Positions 25,972 through 34,423 of a stretch of DNA of 64,000 nucleotides are shown here, piece by piece. Each line of letters opens with the position of its first letter. Positions within the stretch are counted from its first letter, which is position 1. Origin of the DNA: Virgibacillus_F necropolis_A (GTDB lineage: Bacteria > Bacillota > Bacilli > Bacillales > Amphibacillaceae). Position numbers and translations under genes: made by a program. Under the pieces are notes generated by a model, which ran no database searches, was not told where the DNA came from, and was given only the letters and a program-made list of their open reading frames with translations. The stretch is taken from the NCBI RefSeq assembly GCF_044793635.1, contig NZ_CP084992.1, forward strand, positions 1,426,001 through 1,490,000, given 5' to 3'.

Positions 25972-27477
25972 CTAATACGAGGATATTAACGAATCATCTA
26001 ACCCAATATATGAAGGCGTTTCATCAGTTACTGGAATAATTTCTATTAAAGTTACTTCATTTTTTGTCAAAGAAATGTCTAGTAGCAATTCGCCATTTTC
26101 ACTCTTTTCATTCGACGTTCTTACTAATGGCTGAGCGCTTTGTTTTAATGTTTCCACCATATCTTTACTAGGAAATCTCGGACGCCCCATCTCTTTCCAG
26201 GTTTTCCAAGGGTTTGCATGACTTTCATCAACTGTTTGCCGTTTAATAAACACATTTCCATCGTTCACAGGAATCTCATAGTTAATAGTTGTTTCAAAGC
26301 CACTTCCCTTTTCCATTACCAGGTTCCAAGCGGCAATTACAATAGAACCATCCTCCTTTCTGGTTACCAATGTTTGACCATCCCGGTATAGTTGCTCCTC
26401 ACCCAGTGCATTAAAAAATGCAAATAAGTGGAAAGTTGGCTTCGGAATTCCATTCAAGGCAATTAATCCAAACCCTCCATGAAATTGTGCTTTTGGAACA
26501 TCCAGCTCTTCAAACACATCACTGAAGGTCCAATAAGAAAAGGAATCAACAAAATCGCCACCCTCACTAAGAATCCGGGCAAGATAAGCTGCATTAAGCG
26601 TTGTATCATGAACCGGATTAATTGGACTATAGGATGTATTGTATTCCGTGATATGGAACGGTAAATCAGGATACGGTGATGCTTGAATTAATTCACGTAC
26701 TGTTTTAAATTCATCCAGCATTTTTGTATTGTCTGCTAACTCTTGATAATAGTAATCAGGCGTAACCTTTTTCGGTGGTTTCGATGTATAGGCATGTCTG
26801 GAAACGAAATCAATCGGCACATTTTCTGCTTGGCAAAATTTTAGAAATTCAACAATCCATTCATCCGATCCTCCACAAATAGCAGGGCCACCTACATGAA
26901 TGCCATTGTTTACCTCCTTAATAGCATTTGCAGTAGCTTTATATAGTTTGAAATACTCTTCTTTATCATTATCCTTCCAGAAGTTCACTAGATTTGGTTC
27001 ATTCCAAATTTCAAATGGCCATTTTTGTACTTCCTCTACACCATACCTGCTGATAAAGTGGGAAGTAAGCGCTTTTATTAAATCTGTCCATTTATTATAA
27101 TCGTTTGGAGGTGTTATATTACCTTCCCAAGCAAAAATAGTTTCTTCGCTAGAGGCAAGTAGTTTCGGCATGAACCCTATTTCAATAAAGGGTCTAATTC
27201 CCAATTCCAGAAAAGAGTCAAAAATCCGATCAATATACGTGAAATTATAAAATGGTTGTTTCACTCCATCTACTTCAATTTCCCGATAGATTCCAATATC
27301 ATCATGTAGTAGCCCATGACCGCGAATATACTCAAAACCAATTTTTTGTTTTGCTAGTTTCAAATGATCTAAATAATCCTTTTGCAACGCCAGCCCTAAT
27401 CGACCAGTTCCTATGCAGTACTTCCAATTGGCATTAAATTTTTTTTGCACCTGATGATTAACAACTGTTTTACTCAT
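25972..27477 (-). CDS. GH39 beta-xylosidase
   Basis: A 501-residue family 39 beta-xylosidase, cytoplasmic, releasing D-xylose from short xylo-oligosaccharides with retention of configuration. Acid/base Glu160 lies in FEIWNEPNL and nucleophile Glu278 in HITEYNTSY; both positions are the same as in Geobacillus stearothermophilus XynB1. GTGRLGLALQKDY and IGFEYIRGHGLL are further family motifs, and the C-terminal beta-sandwich follows. It is bordered upstream by the short family C element and the YesL gene. With the GH43 at 43455 it gives the island two unrelated beta-xylosidases. Confidence 0.95.
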   Translation of the reverse strand: MSKTVVNHQVQKKFNANWKYCIGTGRLGLALQKDYLDHLKLAKQKIGFEYIRGHGLLHDDIGIYREIEVDGVKQPFYNFTYIDRIFDSFLELGIRPFIEIGFMPKLLASSEETIFAWEGNITPPNDYNKWTDLIKALTSHFISRYGVEEVQKWPFEIWNEPNLVNFWKDNDKEEYFKLYKATANAIKEVNNGIHVGGPAICGGSDEWIVEFLKFCQAENVPIDFVSRHAYTSKPPKKVTPDYYYQELADNTKMLDEFKTVRELIQASPYPDLPFHITEYNTSYSPINPVHDTTLNAAYLARILSEGGDFVDSFSYWTFSDVFEELDVPKAQFHGGFGLIALNGIPKPTFHLFAFFNALGEEQLYRDGQTLVTRKEDGSIVIAAWNLVMEKGSGFETTINYEIPVNDGNVFIKRQTVDESHANPWKTWKEMGRPRFPSKDMVETLKQSAQPLVRTSNEKSENGELLLDISLTKNEVTLIEIIPVTDETPSYIGLDDSLISSY

Positions 27478-27517
27478 AATTCCCCACCTTGAATTTTTTT
27501 GGCCTTTTTCTATAAGT

Positions 27518-27592
27518 TTGTTGTTATTAAATAAAAAGATGTTCCTGTACTGAAAGATTCCACTGCGGCATTAAACAACTTAATAACAACAA
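27518..27592. repeat. Short MITE-like element (family C) with 12-bp inverted ends
   Basis: TTGTTGTTATTA at the left and TAATAACAACAA at the right are perfect inverted repeats bounding 75 nt. The internal TTCCACTGCGGCATTAAACAAC is shared with the right end of the element at 14421-14799, as is the left end. It looks like an internally deleted form of that longer element. It could also fold as a terminator between the yesL-like and GH39 genes, but no T-run follows. Confidence 0.65.
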
Positions 27593-27593
27593 T

Positions 27594-28280
27594 CTAGGTC
27601 TTCTTAATAAAGTTTAGCTCGATATCCTCCATGACTTGTTTGCTATTCATCATAAGAGCATAACAAACAATACCTGCCAGAAATAGAATAATAAAATCCG
27701 ATATAACATACATGACAAACACGGTCATAATGACAATCCCAATATTCCCAATAGTAGCTTTTACTTTTGTAAAACAATAAAATACGGAAAGTCTATATAT
27801 ATCCCTAATTCTAAAGTTGAAATTAGCATTAATCAGGAAGACATAAAGGGACACAGTTAGTGTCAATATCAAAACAACTAACAATAATCCACCTAGAATT
27901 TGATTAGAAACCGAATCTTGTACATTGAAATATTTTAAATCTATAACGAGAACAGATATTACTAAAAGCAATGGTAGCCAACATTTGAGTGTGTCAATAA
28001 AATTAAGCTTATAGCCGTAGAAAAAGTCTTTTGTAGGAGAAATTTCCTTTTCCCGAATTAATTTTCCTATCGAATAACAAAGAGCTGAAATTGAAGGTCC
28101 TGTAGGGATAAGTGCCAGGAAATAAATAATAATATTGGAGATGCTAGGTATCAAGGTTACAAGAAAAAACAAAAATACAACGTTAGTTAATACAAAGTAA
28201 ATAGTTAGAAGTAATAACCAATAAATATGATTCGTAACATCGGAAAATATCCCTTGTCCAAACTCTTTGCCATTATCCAT
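27594..28280 (-). CDS. YesL-like membrane protein (DUF624)
   Basis: A 228-residue integral membrane protein with about five hydrophobic helices, of the YesL/DUF624 type. Family hallmarks are the early NHIYWLLLLTIYF helix, GPSISALCYSIGKLIREKE, and FFYGYKLNFIDTLKCW. YesL proteins are found beside LplABC-type sugar transporters and rhamnogalacturonan or xylan genes in Bacillaceae; their function is not established, though an accessory role in transport is commonly suspected. Here it follows the substrate-binding lipoprotein gene after a 250-nt gap containing a terminator, so it may have its own promoter. Confidence 0.85.
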   Translation of the reverse strand: MDNGKEFGQGIFSDVTNHIYWLLLLTIYFVLTNVVFLFFLVTLIPSISNIIIYFLALIPTGPSISALCYSIGKLIREKEISPTKDFFYGYKLNFIDTLKCWLPLLLVISVLVIDLKYFNVQDSVSNQILGGLLLVVLILTLTVSLYVFLINANFNFRIRDIYRLSVFYCFTKVKATIGNIGIVIMTVFVMYVISDFIILFLAGIVCYALMMNSKQVMEDIELNFIKKT

Positions 28281-28459
28281 GATAATCCCATCCTTTGCAT
28301 TGTCTTGTTAGTTGACTTTGAGCAATTTTCAATCTATCTACTTATGTATTTAGTAAATCCTTATTCCCTCTGAAGATAAGAGATGTGCAATACGAGGGGT
28401 TAGTCTGAGAGCAATTGGCAAACGGACCAGATGTCATTTCCAAACTGTCCGGATGTCAT

Positions 28460-28506
28460 ATAAAAAGGTAAATCCGCCTGCAAGTATACCTTGTATCTTG
28501 CAGGCA
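28460..28506 (-). terminator. Terminator after the oligosaccharide transporter operon
   Basis: GCCTGCAAG (28476-28484) and CTTGCAGGC (28497-28505) form a perfect stem 26 nt after the lipoprotein stop; on the minus strand GGATTTACCTTTTTAT follows. Confidence 0.65.
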
Positions 28507-28531
28507 GTTTATCCTCATTAGATTTTATTAA

Positions 28532-30151
28532 TTACTTATTTTGTTCATCGTATACCTTATTTGCTAAGTCTACATAATCAGCCAATCCCTTAGCTTCCAA
28601 CTCTTTTACATAAGAATCCCACTCTGACAAGTCACGGGAACCAAGGATGAATTTTAACGTGTTTTGTTTTACATGATCAAGTAGTGGTGTTTTTAATAGA
28701 TTCTGTTTTTCAAGTTGCATTTGATCGTATTTAATTGGTGGATCTGGTACCAGGACTTCTTTCGTTTCAGCCATCGCGTTTTGGAATTCAATCTCTTCCT
28801 CACTCATCATAGAATGAAGTAGTTCTGTCGATCCACCATAAGCAAATACCCCACCAGAGAATCCAAAGTCAACATTCAATTCCTTTGTTCCAGATGGATT
28901 TAGACCAACGTAATTTACATCCTCTGTCAATTTTCTTGTACCATCTTCAGCTTTGGTATATGTTACTCCTTCTACGCCCCATTTAGTGAATTCTTTTCCT
29001 TCAGGGCTATACCATAACCAGTCGATAAATTGAAGAATTGCTTTAAAGTTAGGATTGTCTTTCGCTTTAGACGAAATCATGATCCCGTTTTCCAGCTTTG
29101 TTCCAGCCATAACTTGTCCTTCTGGTCCACCAGGAACAGGTATCTTCGAGATAGCAAAGTTTTCTTTACCTAATGTTTCTTCCATATCACTACGATACTG
29201 TACAATAGTTTGCGAATTCGTATTAATGACAAACGATTCCCCATTAATAAGTTTTTGTACAGCCTGATCATCGTCTTGCGTTACACTTTCTTTGTCTAGC
29301 AATCCTTTTTCAACTAGACCATGGAAATAGGTAACCATTTCCTTGTGTGCGTCTGTAGCCGGTGCAAAGTACCAATTTTCTTCTTCTTTGTCAAATTTCA
29401 AACCAGTCCCTAGTCCCCAGCCAGCTCGAGTACCAAAAGAAGTAGCTGCAATGTTTAGCGTACTCTCAAATTTGAAACGATCGGAGAAAGGTGTTACATC
29501 TGGATAAGCTTCTTTCATTTTCGTTAAAACGACCTCTAGTTCTTCCCAAGTTTTAGGAACTTCAAGATTCAATTCTTTTAAAATATCCGTTCTTATTGCT
29601 AGCGTATAATCTGGCCATACATTCTCATGCATACCAGGAAGTAAATAATACTTACCATCTTTTTGTCTTAACCCATCCAAGTAAGGTTTCATATTCCATT
29701 TCTCCACTGTCGCTTGGAAATGTGGCATATATTTCACATAGTCACTTACAGGAAGAATAGCACCTGATGCTACAAAAGGTGTCTCTTGGCCCGGGTAAGT
29801 TTTCGGGATGATCAATGGTGAATCCCCACTACTTATGAGTAGGCTTCGTTTCTGTTCGTAATCACTCATTGGTACTACTGTCGTATCAAATGATACATTG
29901 GTTCTTTTCTCAATTTCTTCAAATAGGAGCCAATCTTCTTGTATTGGATAGTTCGGGTGGTCACTGTAAAGCATGGAAATTGTAATTGGTTCTTTGGCCT
30001 TGAAGGTATCTCCCGCCTCATATTCATCCATTGCTGCACCTGAATCATTCGCTGAAGCATCTTCTGTCTCCTCCGTACAAGCAGATAAAAATATGCCTAT
30101 GAACATCATGACGGACACTAAAGTTAATAACCTTTTTAATCGTTCATTCAT
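28532..30151 (-). CDS. LplA-type oligosaccharide-binding lipoprotein
   Basis: A 539-residue ABC transporter solute-binding protein with lipoprotein signal MNERLKRLLTLVSVMMFIGI and lipobox LSAC. It belongs to the long, LplA-like subgroup of family 1 binding proteins used for uronate-containing oligosaccharides. The start at 30151 is set by AGGGGGAG 5-6 nt upstream; the earlier in-frame start at 30211 lacks a site. Two LplC/LplB-type permeases precede it in the same operon and no ATPase is present, as usual for systems sharing MsmX. The neighbourhood (GH67, GH10, UxaC) suggests aldotetraouronic acid, like AguE of Geobacillus, as its ligand. Confidence 0.88.
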   Translation of the reverse strand: MNERLKRLLTLVSVMMFIGIFLSACTEETEDASANDSGAAMDEYEAGDTFKAKEPITISMLYSDHPNYPIQEDWLLFEEIEKRTNVSFDTTVVPMSDYEQKRSLLISSGDSPLIIPKTYPGQETPFVASGAILPVSDYVKYMPHFQATVEKWNMKPYLDGLRQKDGKYYLLPGMHENVWPDYTLAIRTDILKELNLEVPKTWEELEVVLTKMKEAYPDVTPFSDRFKFESTLNIAATSFGTRAGWGLGTGLKFDKEEENWYFAPATDAHKEMVTYFHGLVEKGLLDKESVTQDDDQAVQKLINGESFVINTNSQTIVQYRSDMEETLGKENFAISKIPVPGGPEGQVMAGTKLENGIMISSKAKDNPNFKAILQFIDWLWYSPEGKEFTKWGVEGVTYTKAEDGTRKLTEDVNYVGLNPSGTKELNVDFGFSGGVFAYGGSTELLHSMMSEEEIEFQNAMAETKEVLVPDPPIKYDQMQLEKQNLLKTPLLDHVKQNTLKFILGSRDLSEWDSYVKELEAKGLADYVDLANKVYDEQNK

Positions 30152-30236
30152 ACTTTTCTCCCCCTTAGTTTTAATGGTGACTTGATAAAAACTAGCTGAT
30201 CGTGGATTCACCCCCCCAATTTTGTTTTATAAGAAT

Positions 30237-31109
30237 TTATCCTTTTACAGATCCCAGCATAACGCCGGAAACAAAGTACTTTTGGATAAATGGATAAACC
30301 GTCAATATTGGCAGTACAGTCAACACCATTGTTACAGATTTAATATTTGCTGAAATTTGCGTTAAGTTATCTGCACTGGTTGCACCTGAGGAAATTGCGC
30401 CCTCTGCACCTTTAATAAGGTTTCTTAAATAGATTGATACCGGGAACAGCTCTTTCTCACTAAAGTATAGAAATGCAGGGAACCATGAATTCCAATGAAA
30501 TACTGCATAAAACAAAAACATAGTAGCTAGAATTGGCTTGGAAAGTGGGATTATTATTCTTAATATAGTACCGTATGTACTGGAACCATCCATGATAGCA
30601 GCTTCCTCAAGCTCGTCTGGTATATTTTCAAAAAACGTTTTCATGATTAACAAGTTGAAAACACTAATAGCTCCTGGAACCACAATAGCCCAAATTGTAT
30701 TACCAAATCCAAGTGATGTAACTAGTACGTAGTTGGGGATTAGCCCCCCATTAAAAAACATCGTAAAAACAGCGAACATCGTGAAAAATTTTCTTCCCTT
30801 TAGACGTTTCTTGGATAGCGCGTAGGCAAACATCCCCGTCATTACCAATGAAATTGCTGTACCTACAACTGTATAAACTACTGTGTTTTTATAATTAATC
30901 CAAAACATTTTGTCCGAAAGAATAACCTTATAGGTTTCTACGTTAAAGCCTACAGGTATAATGTTTACATTACCTGCATTTATTTGTGCTTCTGAACTAA
31001 AGGATTGGGCAACAATGTTTATAAACGGGAAGAGTGTTACATACACAATAAGTAACAATATGAATACGTTAAACACTTTAAATGTTTTATACTGCCATGA
31101 TTCCTTCAT
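30237..31109 (-). CDS. Carbohydrate ABC permease, LplC/YtcP type
   Basis: A 290-residue MalG-like inner-membrane permease with six helices. The EAA loop, which contacts the ATPase, reads DELEEAAIMDGSSTYGTILRIIIPLSKP. The C-terminus ends QKYFVSGVMLGSVKG as is standard for this group. It is 12 nt downstream of its partner permease and 85 nt upstream of the lipoprotein gene. With those genes it should import acidic xylo-oligosaccharides; energy is expected to come from an unlinked MsmX-like ATPase. Confidence 0.9.
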   Translation of the reverse strand: MKESWQYKTFKVFNVFILLLIVYVTLFPFINIVAQSFSSEAQINAGNVNIIPVGFNVETYKVILSDKMFWINYKNTVVYTVVGTAISLVMTGMFAYALSKKRLKGRKFFTMFAVFTMFFNGGLIPNYVLVTSLGFGNTIWAIVVPGAISVFNLLIMKTFFENIPDELEEAAIMDGSSTYGTILRIIIPLSKPILATMFLFYAVFHWNSWFPAFLYFSEKELFPVSIYLRNLIKGAEGAISSGATSADNLTQISANIKSVTMVLTVLPILTVYPFIQKYFVSGVMLGSVKG

Positions 31110-31121
31110 TATTTTTCCTCC

Positions 31122-32075
31122 CTACCACAAACTATTATCTGTAACTCTTTTAGAAATATAGTTAGCCGAAAAGACTAATATCAATCCTATGATAGATTCA
31201 AATAAACCCATCGCTGTCGCATAACTAAAGTTAGAAGATTGTAAACCTATCCGATAAACATATGTAGCAATAACATCGGCTGTTTCATAGGTTAGTGGAT
31301 TATATAGTAGTAATATTTTTTCAAATCCAACCTCCAAAAAGTTTCCGATATTCAGAATTAACAACACAACAATCGTAGGAAGAATACCTGGTATTGTAAT
31401 GTGGATTGTCTGTTTCCACCGATTTGCACCGTCTATCTTAGCAGCTTCATACAACTCTTCATTTATACCAGCCAACGCAGCTAGATATAGAATAGCTCCC
31501 CAACCTAGGCTCTGCCACATTTCGGTACCAATATATATGGTTCTAAACCATTCAGGTAACTGTATAAAATTGATTCTGTCTCCTGAAAAAAACTCTACAA
31601 GATTATTAATCGCACCGTTTATGGAAACCAATTCCAAAACCATACCAGCAACAACTACCACCGAAAAGAAATGTGGTAAATATGAGGCAGTTTGCACAAA
31701 CTTTTTAAATCTCTTTGATCTTAATTCATTTAATAAAAGAGCAAATATAATTGGTGCCGGAAAACAAATAATTAACGAAAGTGCCGCAAGTACAAGCGTA
31801 TTTGTTAAAACATTGAAAAAGGTGGGATCTGATAAGATCATTTTAAAGTAGTACAACCCAACCCACTTTTCCCCTAAGATACTTCCTCCGGGCATAAACC
31901 TTCTAAAAGCGATAATGTTCCCAAACATTGGACCATATTTAAATATGACCATGTAGATGATTGGAAGTAGTAATAAAGAGTAAAGCTGCCAATCCCTCTT
32001 AAATAACTTAAAAGCATTATCCCTCTTTTCTTTCATCGATACTTTGACTTCGGATTGATCAGTTAGTTGCTGCAC
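31122..32075 (-). CDS. Carbohydrate ABC permease, LplB type
   Basis: A 317-residue MalF-like permease with six transmembrane helices. MVIFKYGPMFGNIIAFRRF in the first periplasmic-side loop and the EAA loop ELYEAAKIDGANRWKQTIHITIPG mark the LplB/YtcP subgroup. Start is GTG, 7 nt after AAGGGGG; the overlapping ATG at 32077 reaches a stop after four codons. It opens the transporter operon. A perfect cre box lies about 95 nt upstream and a putative GntR operator about 175 nt upstream, in a 291-nt intergenic region that otherwise shows no gene. Confidence 0.9.
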   Translation of the reverse strand: MQQLTDQSEVKVSMKEKRDNAFKLFKRDWQLYSLLLLPIIYMVIFKYGPMFGNIIAFRRFMPGGSILGEKWVGLYYFKMILSDPTFFNVLTNTLVLAALSLIICFPAPIIFALLLNELRSKRFKKFVQTASYLPHFFSVVVVAGMVLELVSINGAINNLVEFFSGDRINFIQLPEWFRTIYIGTEMWQSLGWGAILYLAALAGINEELYEAAKIDGANRWKQTIHITIPGILPTIVVLLILNIGNFLEVGFEKILLLYNPLTYETADVIATYVYRIGLQSSNFSYATAMGLFESIIGLILVFSANYISKRVTDNSLW

Positions 32076-32166
32076 ATAGGATCCCCCTTTGCTCTATTAA
32101 ACAAGAAAACCATTTAATAGAAATCGATAGTTTCACATTAATTGTATTGTCGTATCCACCTTGCCG

Positions 32167-32180
32167 TGATAACGCTTTCA
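32167..32180 (-). promoter_or_regulatory. cre (CcpA) site upstream of the oligosaccharide transporter
   Basis: On the minus strand TGAAAGCGTTATCA fits the consensus TGWAANCGNTNWCA at every fixed position. Its location upstream of the permease gene supports glucose repression. Confidence 0.7.
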
Positions 32181-32248
32181 ATGGCTTTTGTGTTAAAACA
32201 TTATTCCCTTGGATCGTCGAACACTATATTTAAATGTATTTTAATATA

Positions 32249-32262
32249 ACTAGTATGTTAGT
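32249..32262. promoter_or_regulatory. Putative operator of the GntR/FCD regulator
   Basis: ACTAGTATGTTAGT has the ACTA-N6-TAGT dyad and matches ACTAGTATGGTAGT upstream of the regulator gene (41210) at 13 of 14 bases, with extra agreement on both sides (TATA before, TA after). FadR-type regulators bind sites of this size. Confidence 0.5.
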
Positions 32263-32366
32263 TAGTTGTTGAAAATAGTATAACGTTAACCCTTATTAAA
32301 TACAATAATAATTCAGACTATTTTTTACTTTTTTTAGTGTTAAATAAATCTAGCAATTTACCAGAG

Positions 32367-33212
32367 TTAAACACCAGAATAGGACATAAATCCGCCATCT
32401 ACTGGAATACTAATACCAGTTACAAATCCACTGGCATTGTCATCAACTAACCATAGCAGTGTTCCTAAAAGATCTTCAGGTTTTCCTAATCTTCTCATTG
32501 GTGTCTGGGAAACTATTTTTTCCATTCTTGGTGTTGGTGAACCATCACTATTGGTAAGAAGAGATCGATTTTGCTCCGTTAAGAAAAATCCCGGAGCTAT
32601 TGCGTTTACACGTACACCCGATTCAGACAAATGAACGGAAAGCCATTTTGTAAAGTTCTCAATCGCAGCTTTGGCTGCACTATACGCTGGTACTTTTGTC
32701 ATTGGACTTGGAGCACTCATCGATGAAATATTGATGACTGATCCACTGCCACCTACCATTCGTTTAGTGAAAATTTGAGTAGGAATAAGTGTACCAATGA
32801 AATTTAGGTTAAGGACTGACTCAAATCCTTCCGTAGAAAGGTCGAAAAATGAAGTTACTTCATCGTTTTTGATATCAGCCAGATTTAGTTTTTCATTAGT
32901 GGTGCTTGCCTTCGGATGGTTTCCACCAGCACCATTGATTAGCACATCGTACCTACCATAAGTTTCAAAAACCTTTTCTTCTGCAAGTTTTACACTTTCG
33001 ATATCTAAAACATCACATTCAATGGCAAGAGCTTCTCCTCCTGCGTCTTTTATTTCGTTTGCTACATTAACTGCCTTTTTATAGGTACGGTTCAGGATAG
33101 CTACTTTCATTCCTTGTCTTGCAAGCTCTACTGACATGCGGCCACACAATATTCCACCGCCACCTGTTACGACAGCAACTTTTCCTTCTAAATTTGAATT
33201 TAGTGCTAACAT
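32367..33212 (-). CDS. uxuB: D-fructuronate reductase / mannonate oxidoreductase, SDR type
   Basis: A 281-residue short-chain dehydrogenase like Bacillus YjmF, which does the UxuB reaction: reduction of D-fructuronate to D-mannonate with NADH. It has TGGGGILCG for cofactor binding, NGAGGNHP, catalytic serine in INISSMSA and YSAAKAAIENF with the Tyr-Lys pair. It differs from the long-chain UxuB of E. coli. Its start shares a base with the uxuA stop (TAATG), so the two are translationally coupled. It links UxaC and UxuA in glucuronate breakdown. Confidence 0.9.
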   Translation of the reverse strand: MLALNSNLEGKVAVVTGGGGILCGRMSVELARQGMKVAILNRTYKKAVNVANEIKDAGGEALAIECDVLDIESVKLAEEKVFETYGRYDVLINGAGGNHPKASTTNEKLNLADIKNDEVTSFFDLSTEGFESVLNLNFIGTLIPTQIFTKRMVGGSGSVINISSMSAPSPMTKVPAYSAAKAAIENFTKWLSVHLSESGVRVNAIAPGFFLTEQNRSLLTNSDGSPTPRMEKIVSQTPMRRLGKPEDLLGTLLWLVDDNASGFVTGISIPVDGGFMSYSGV

Positions 33213-34336
33213 TAGATTACTCCCTTTTGAAAAAATTTAATCGATTCGTCTTGTGATTTTATGGAATCTTTCTGACGATTGCCATTTACCAGGCTATCCC
33301 AAATCCCCCACAGATACATAATCCCCAGTGCTCTATCATAAAGACCATACCCTGGTCTACATTGCTCATCCCAAATATGTCGTCCATGGTCCGGACGTAC
33401 ATAACCTGTAAACCCACTTTCATGATAGGCTTTAACAATATTACAAATATCTACCGTTCCATCTTCCGCTCTATGTGAAGTTTCTATAAAGTCACCATTT
33501 TCATAGACCTTTAAATTCCTGATATGAGCAAATGGTATTCTATCTGCAAATTCTCTTATTATTTCAGGGATGTTATTATCTGGATTTGCTCCGAGTGAAC
33601 CACTACAAAGGGTAAGACCATTTGCTGGATTATCAACTAACTTTAAAAACCTTCTAATGTTTTCTTTTGATATAAGAAGGCGCGGTAACCCAAAGATAGG
33701 CCATGGTGGATCATCCGGATGAATAGCCATTTTAATATCATTCTGTTCAGCTATTGGGATAACCTGTTCCAGGAAATACTTCAGGTTGTCCCACAAATCC
33801 TCTGTCGTTACCCAACTGTATCTATCAAATAATTCTCGAAGTGATTTCAATCTTTCCGGTTCCCAACCAGGCATGGTAAAATTCGAATTGTTGCCTATTT
33901 TATCAACCAATTCTAGTGGATCCATGTTTTCAACTTTAGCCTTTTCGTAAAACATGGCAGTCGATCCATCCTCTAGTTGCTTAAATAGTTCTGTTCGAGT
34001 CCAATCGAAAACGGGCATGAAATTGTAGCAAATCACCTTTACGCCAGCCGCTGCTAAATTTTCTATCGTTTTTTTATAGTTTTCGATATATAAATCCCTG
34101 GTCGGCAAACCAAGCTTTATATCTTCATGAACATTGACACTTTCTACCACATCTATATGGAATCCATGGCGATCAGCTTGTGACTTTACAGCCTCTATTT
34201 GCTCTTTAGGCCATTCCTCGCCAGCCGGAATGTCATGTAAAGCCCATACAATTCCCTCAACACCAGGTATATGTTTAATGTGATTCAGTTTTACACTATC
34301 GTTTCCTTCTCCAAACCAACGAAATACCATTTTCAT
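33212..34336 (-). CDS. uxuA: Mannonate dehydratase, copy 1
   Basis: A 374-residue mannonate dehydratase, converting D-mannonate to 2-keto-3-deoxy-D-gluconate with a divalent metal. The xylose-isomerase-like barrel has MAIHPDDPPWPIFGLPR, LCSGSLGANPDNN, and HIRNLKVYENGDFIETSH with candidate metal ligands. YVRPDHGRHIWDEQ is a family hallmark. I start at MKMVFRWFGEG because GGTGGAAG lies upstream and family members begin there. A second copy, over 95 percent identical by eye, is at 39033. Copy 1 is coupled to uxuB. The end product needs KDG kinase and aldolase, which are not in the window. Confidence 0.93.
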   Translation of the reverse strand: MKMVFRWFGEGNDSVKLNHIKHIPGVEGIVWALHDIPAGEEWPKEQIEAVKSQADRHGFHIDVVESVNVHEDIKLGLPTRDLYIENYKKTIENLAAAGVKVICYNFMPVFDWTRTELFKQLEDGSTAMFYEKAKVENMDPLELVDKIGNNSNFTMPGWEPERLKSLRELFDRYSWVTTEDLWDNLKYFLEQVIPIAEQNDIKMAIHPDDPPWPIFGLPRLLISKENIRRFLKLVDNPANGLTLCSGSLGANPDNNIPEIIREFADRIPFAHIRNLKVYENGDFIETSHRAEDGTVDICNIVKAYHESGFTGYVRPDHGRHIWDEQCRPGYGLYDRALGIMYLWGIWDSLVNGNRQKDSIKSQDESIKFFQKGVI

Positions 34337-34423
34337 GTCATCTTCCACCAATCGGTCACAGTTATTAGGGCTGTATAGTTCATGTAGCGCTTGTTAACCC
34401 GTTCAATGCAGTCAACATATTGA

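Noticed and set aside
27518..27592. The 75-nt inverted element as only a terminator
   Set aside because: The ends match a longer element elsewhere and no T-run follows on either strand, so a mobile-element origin fits better.
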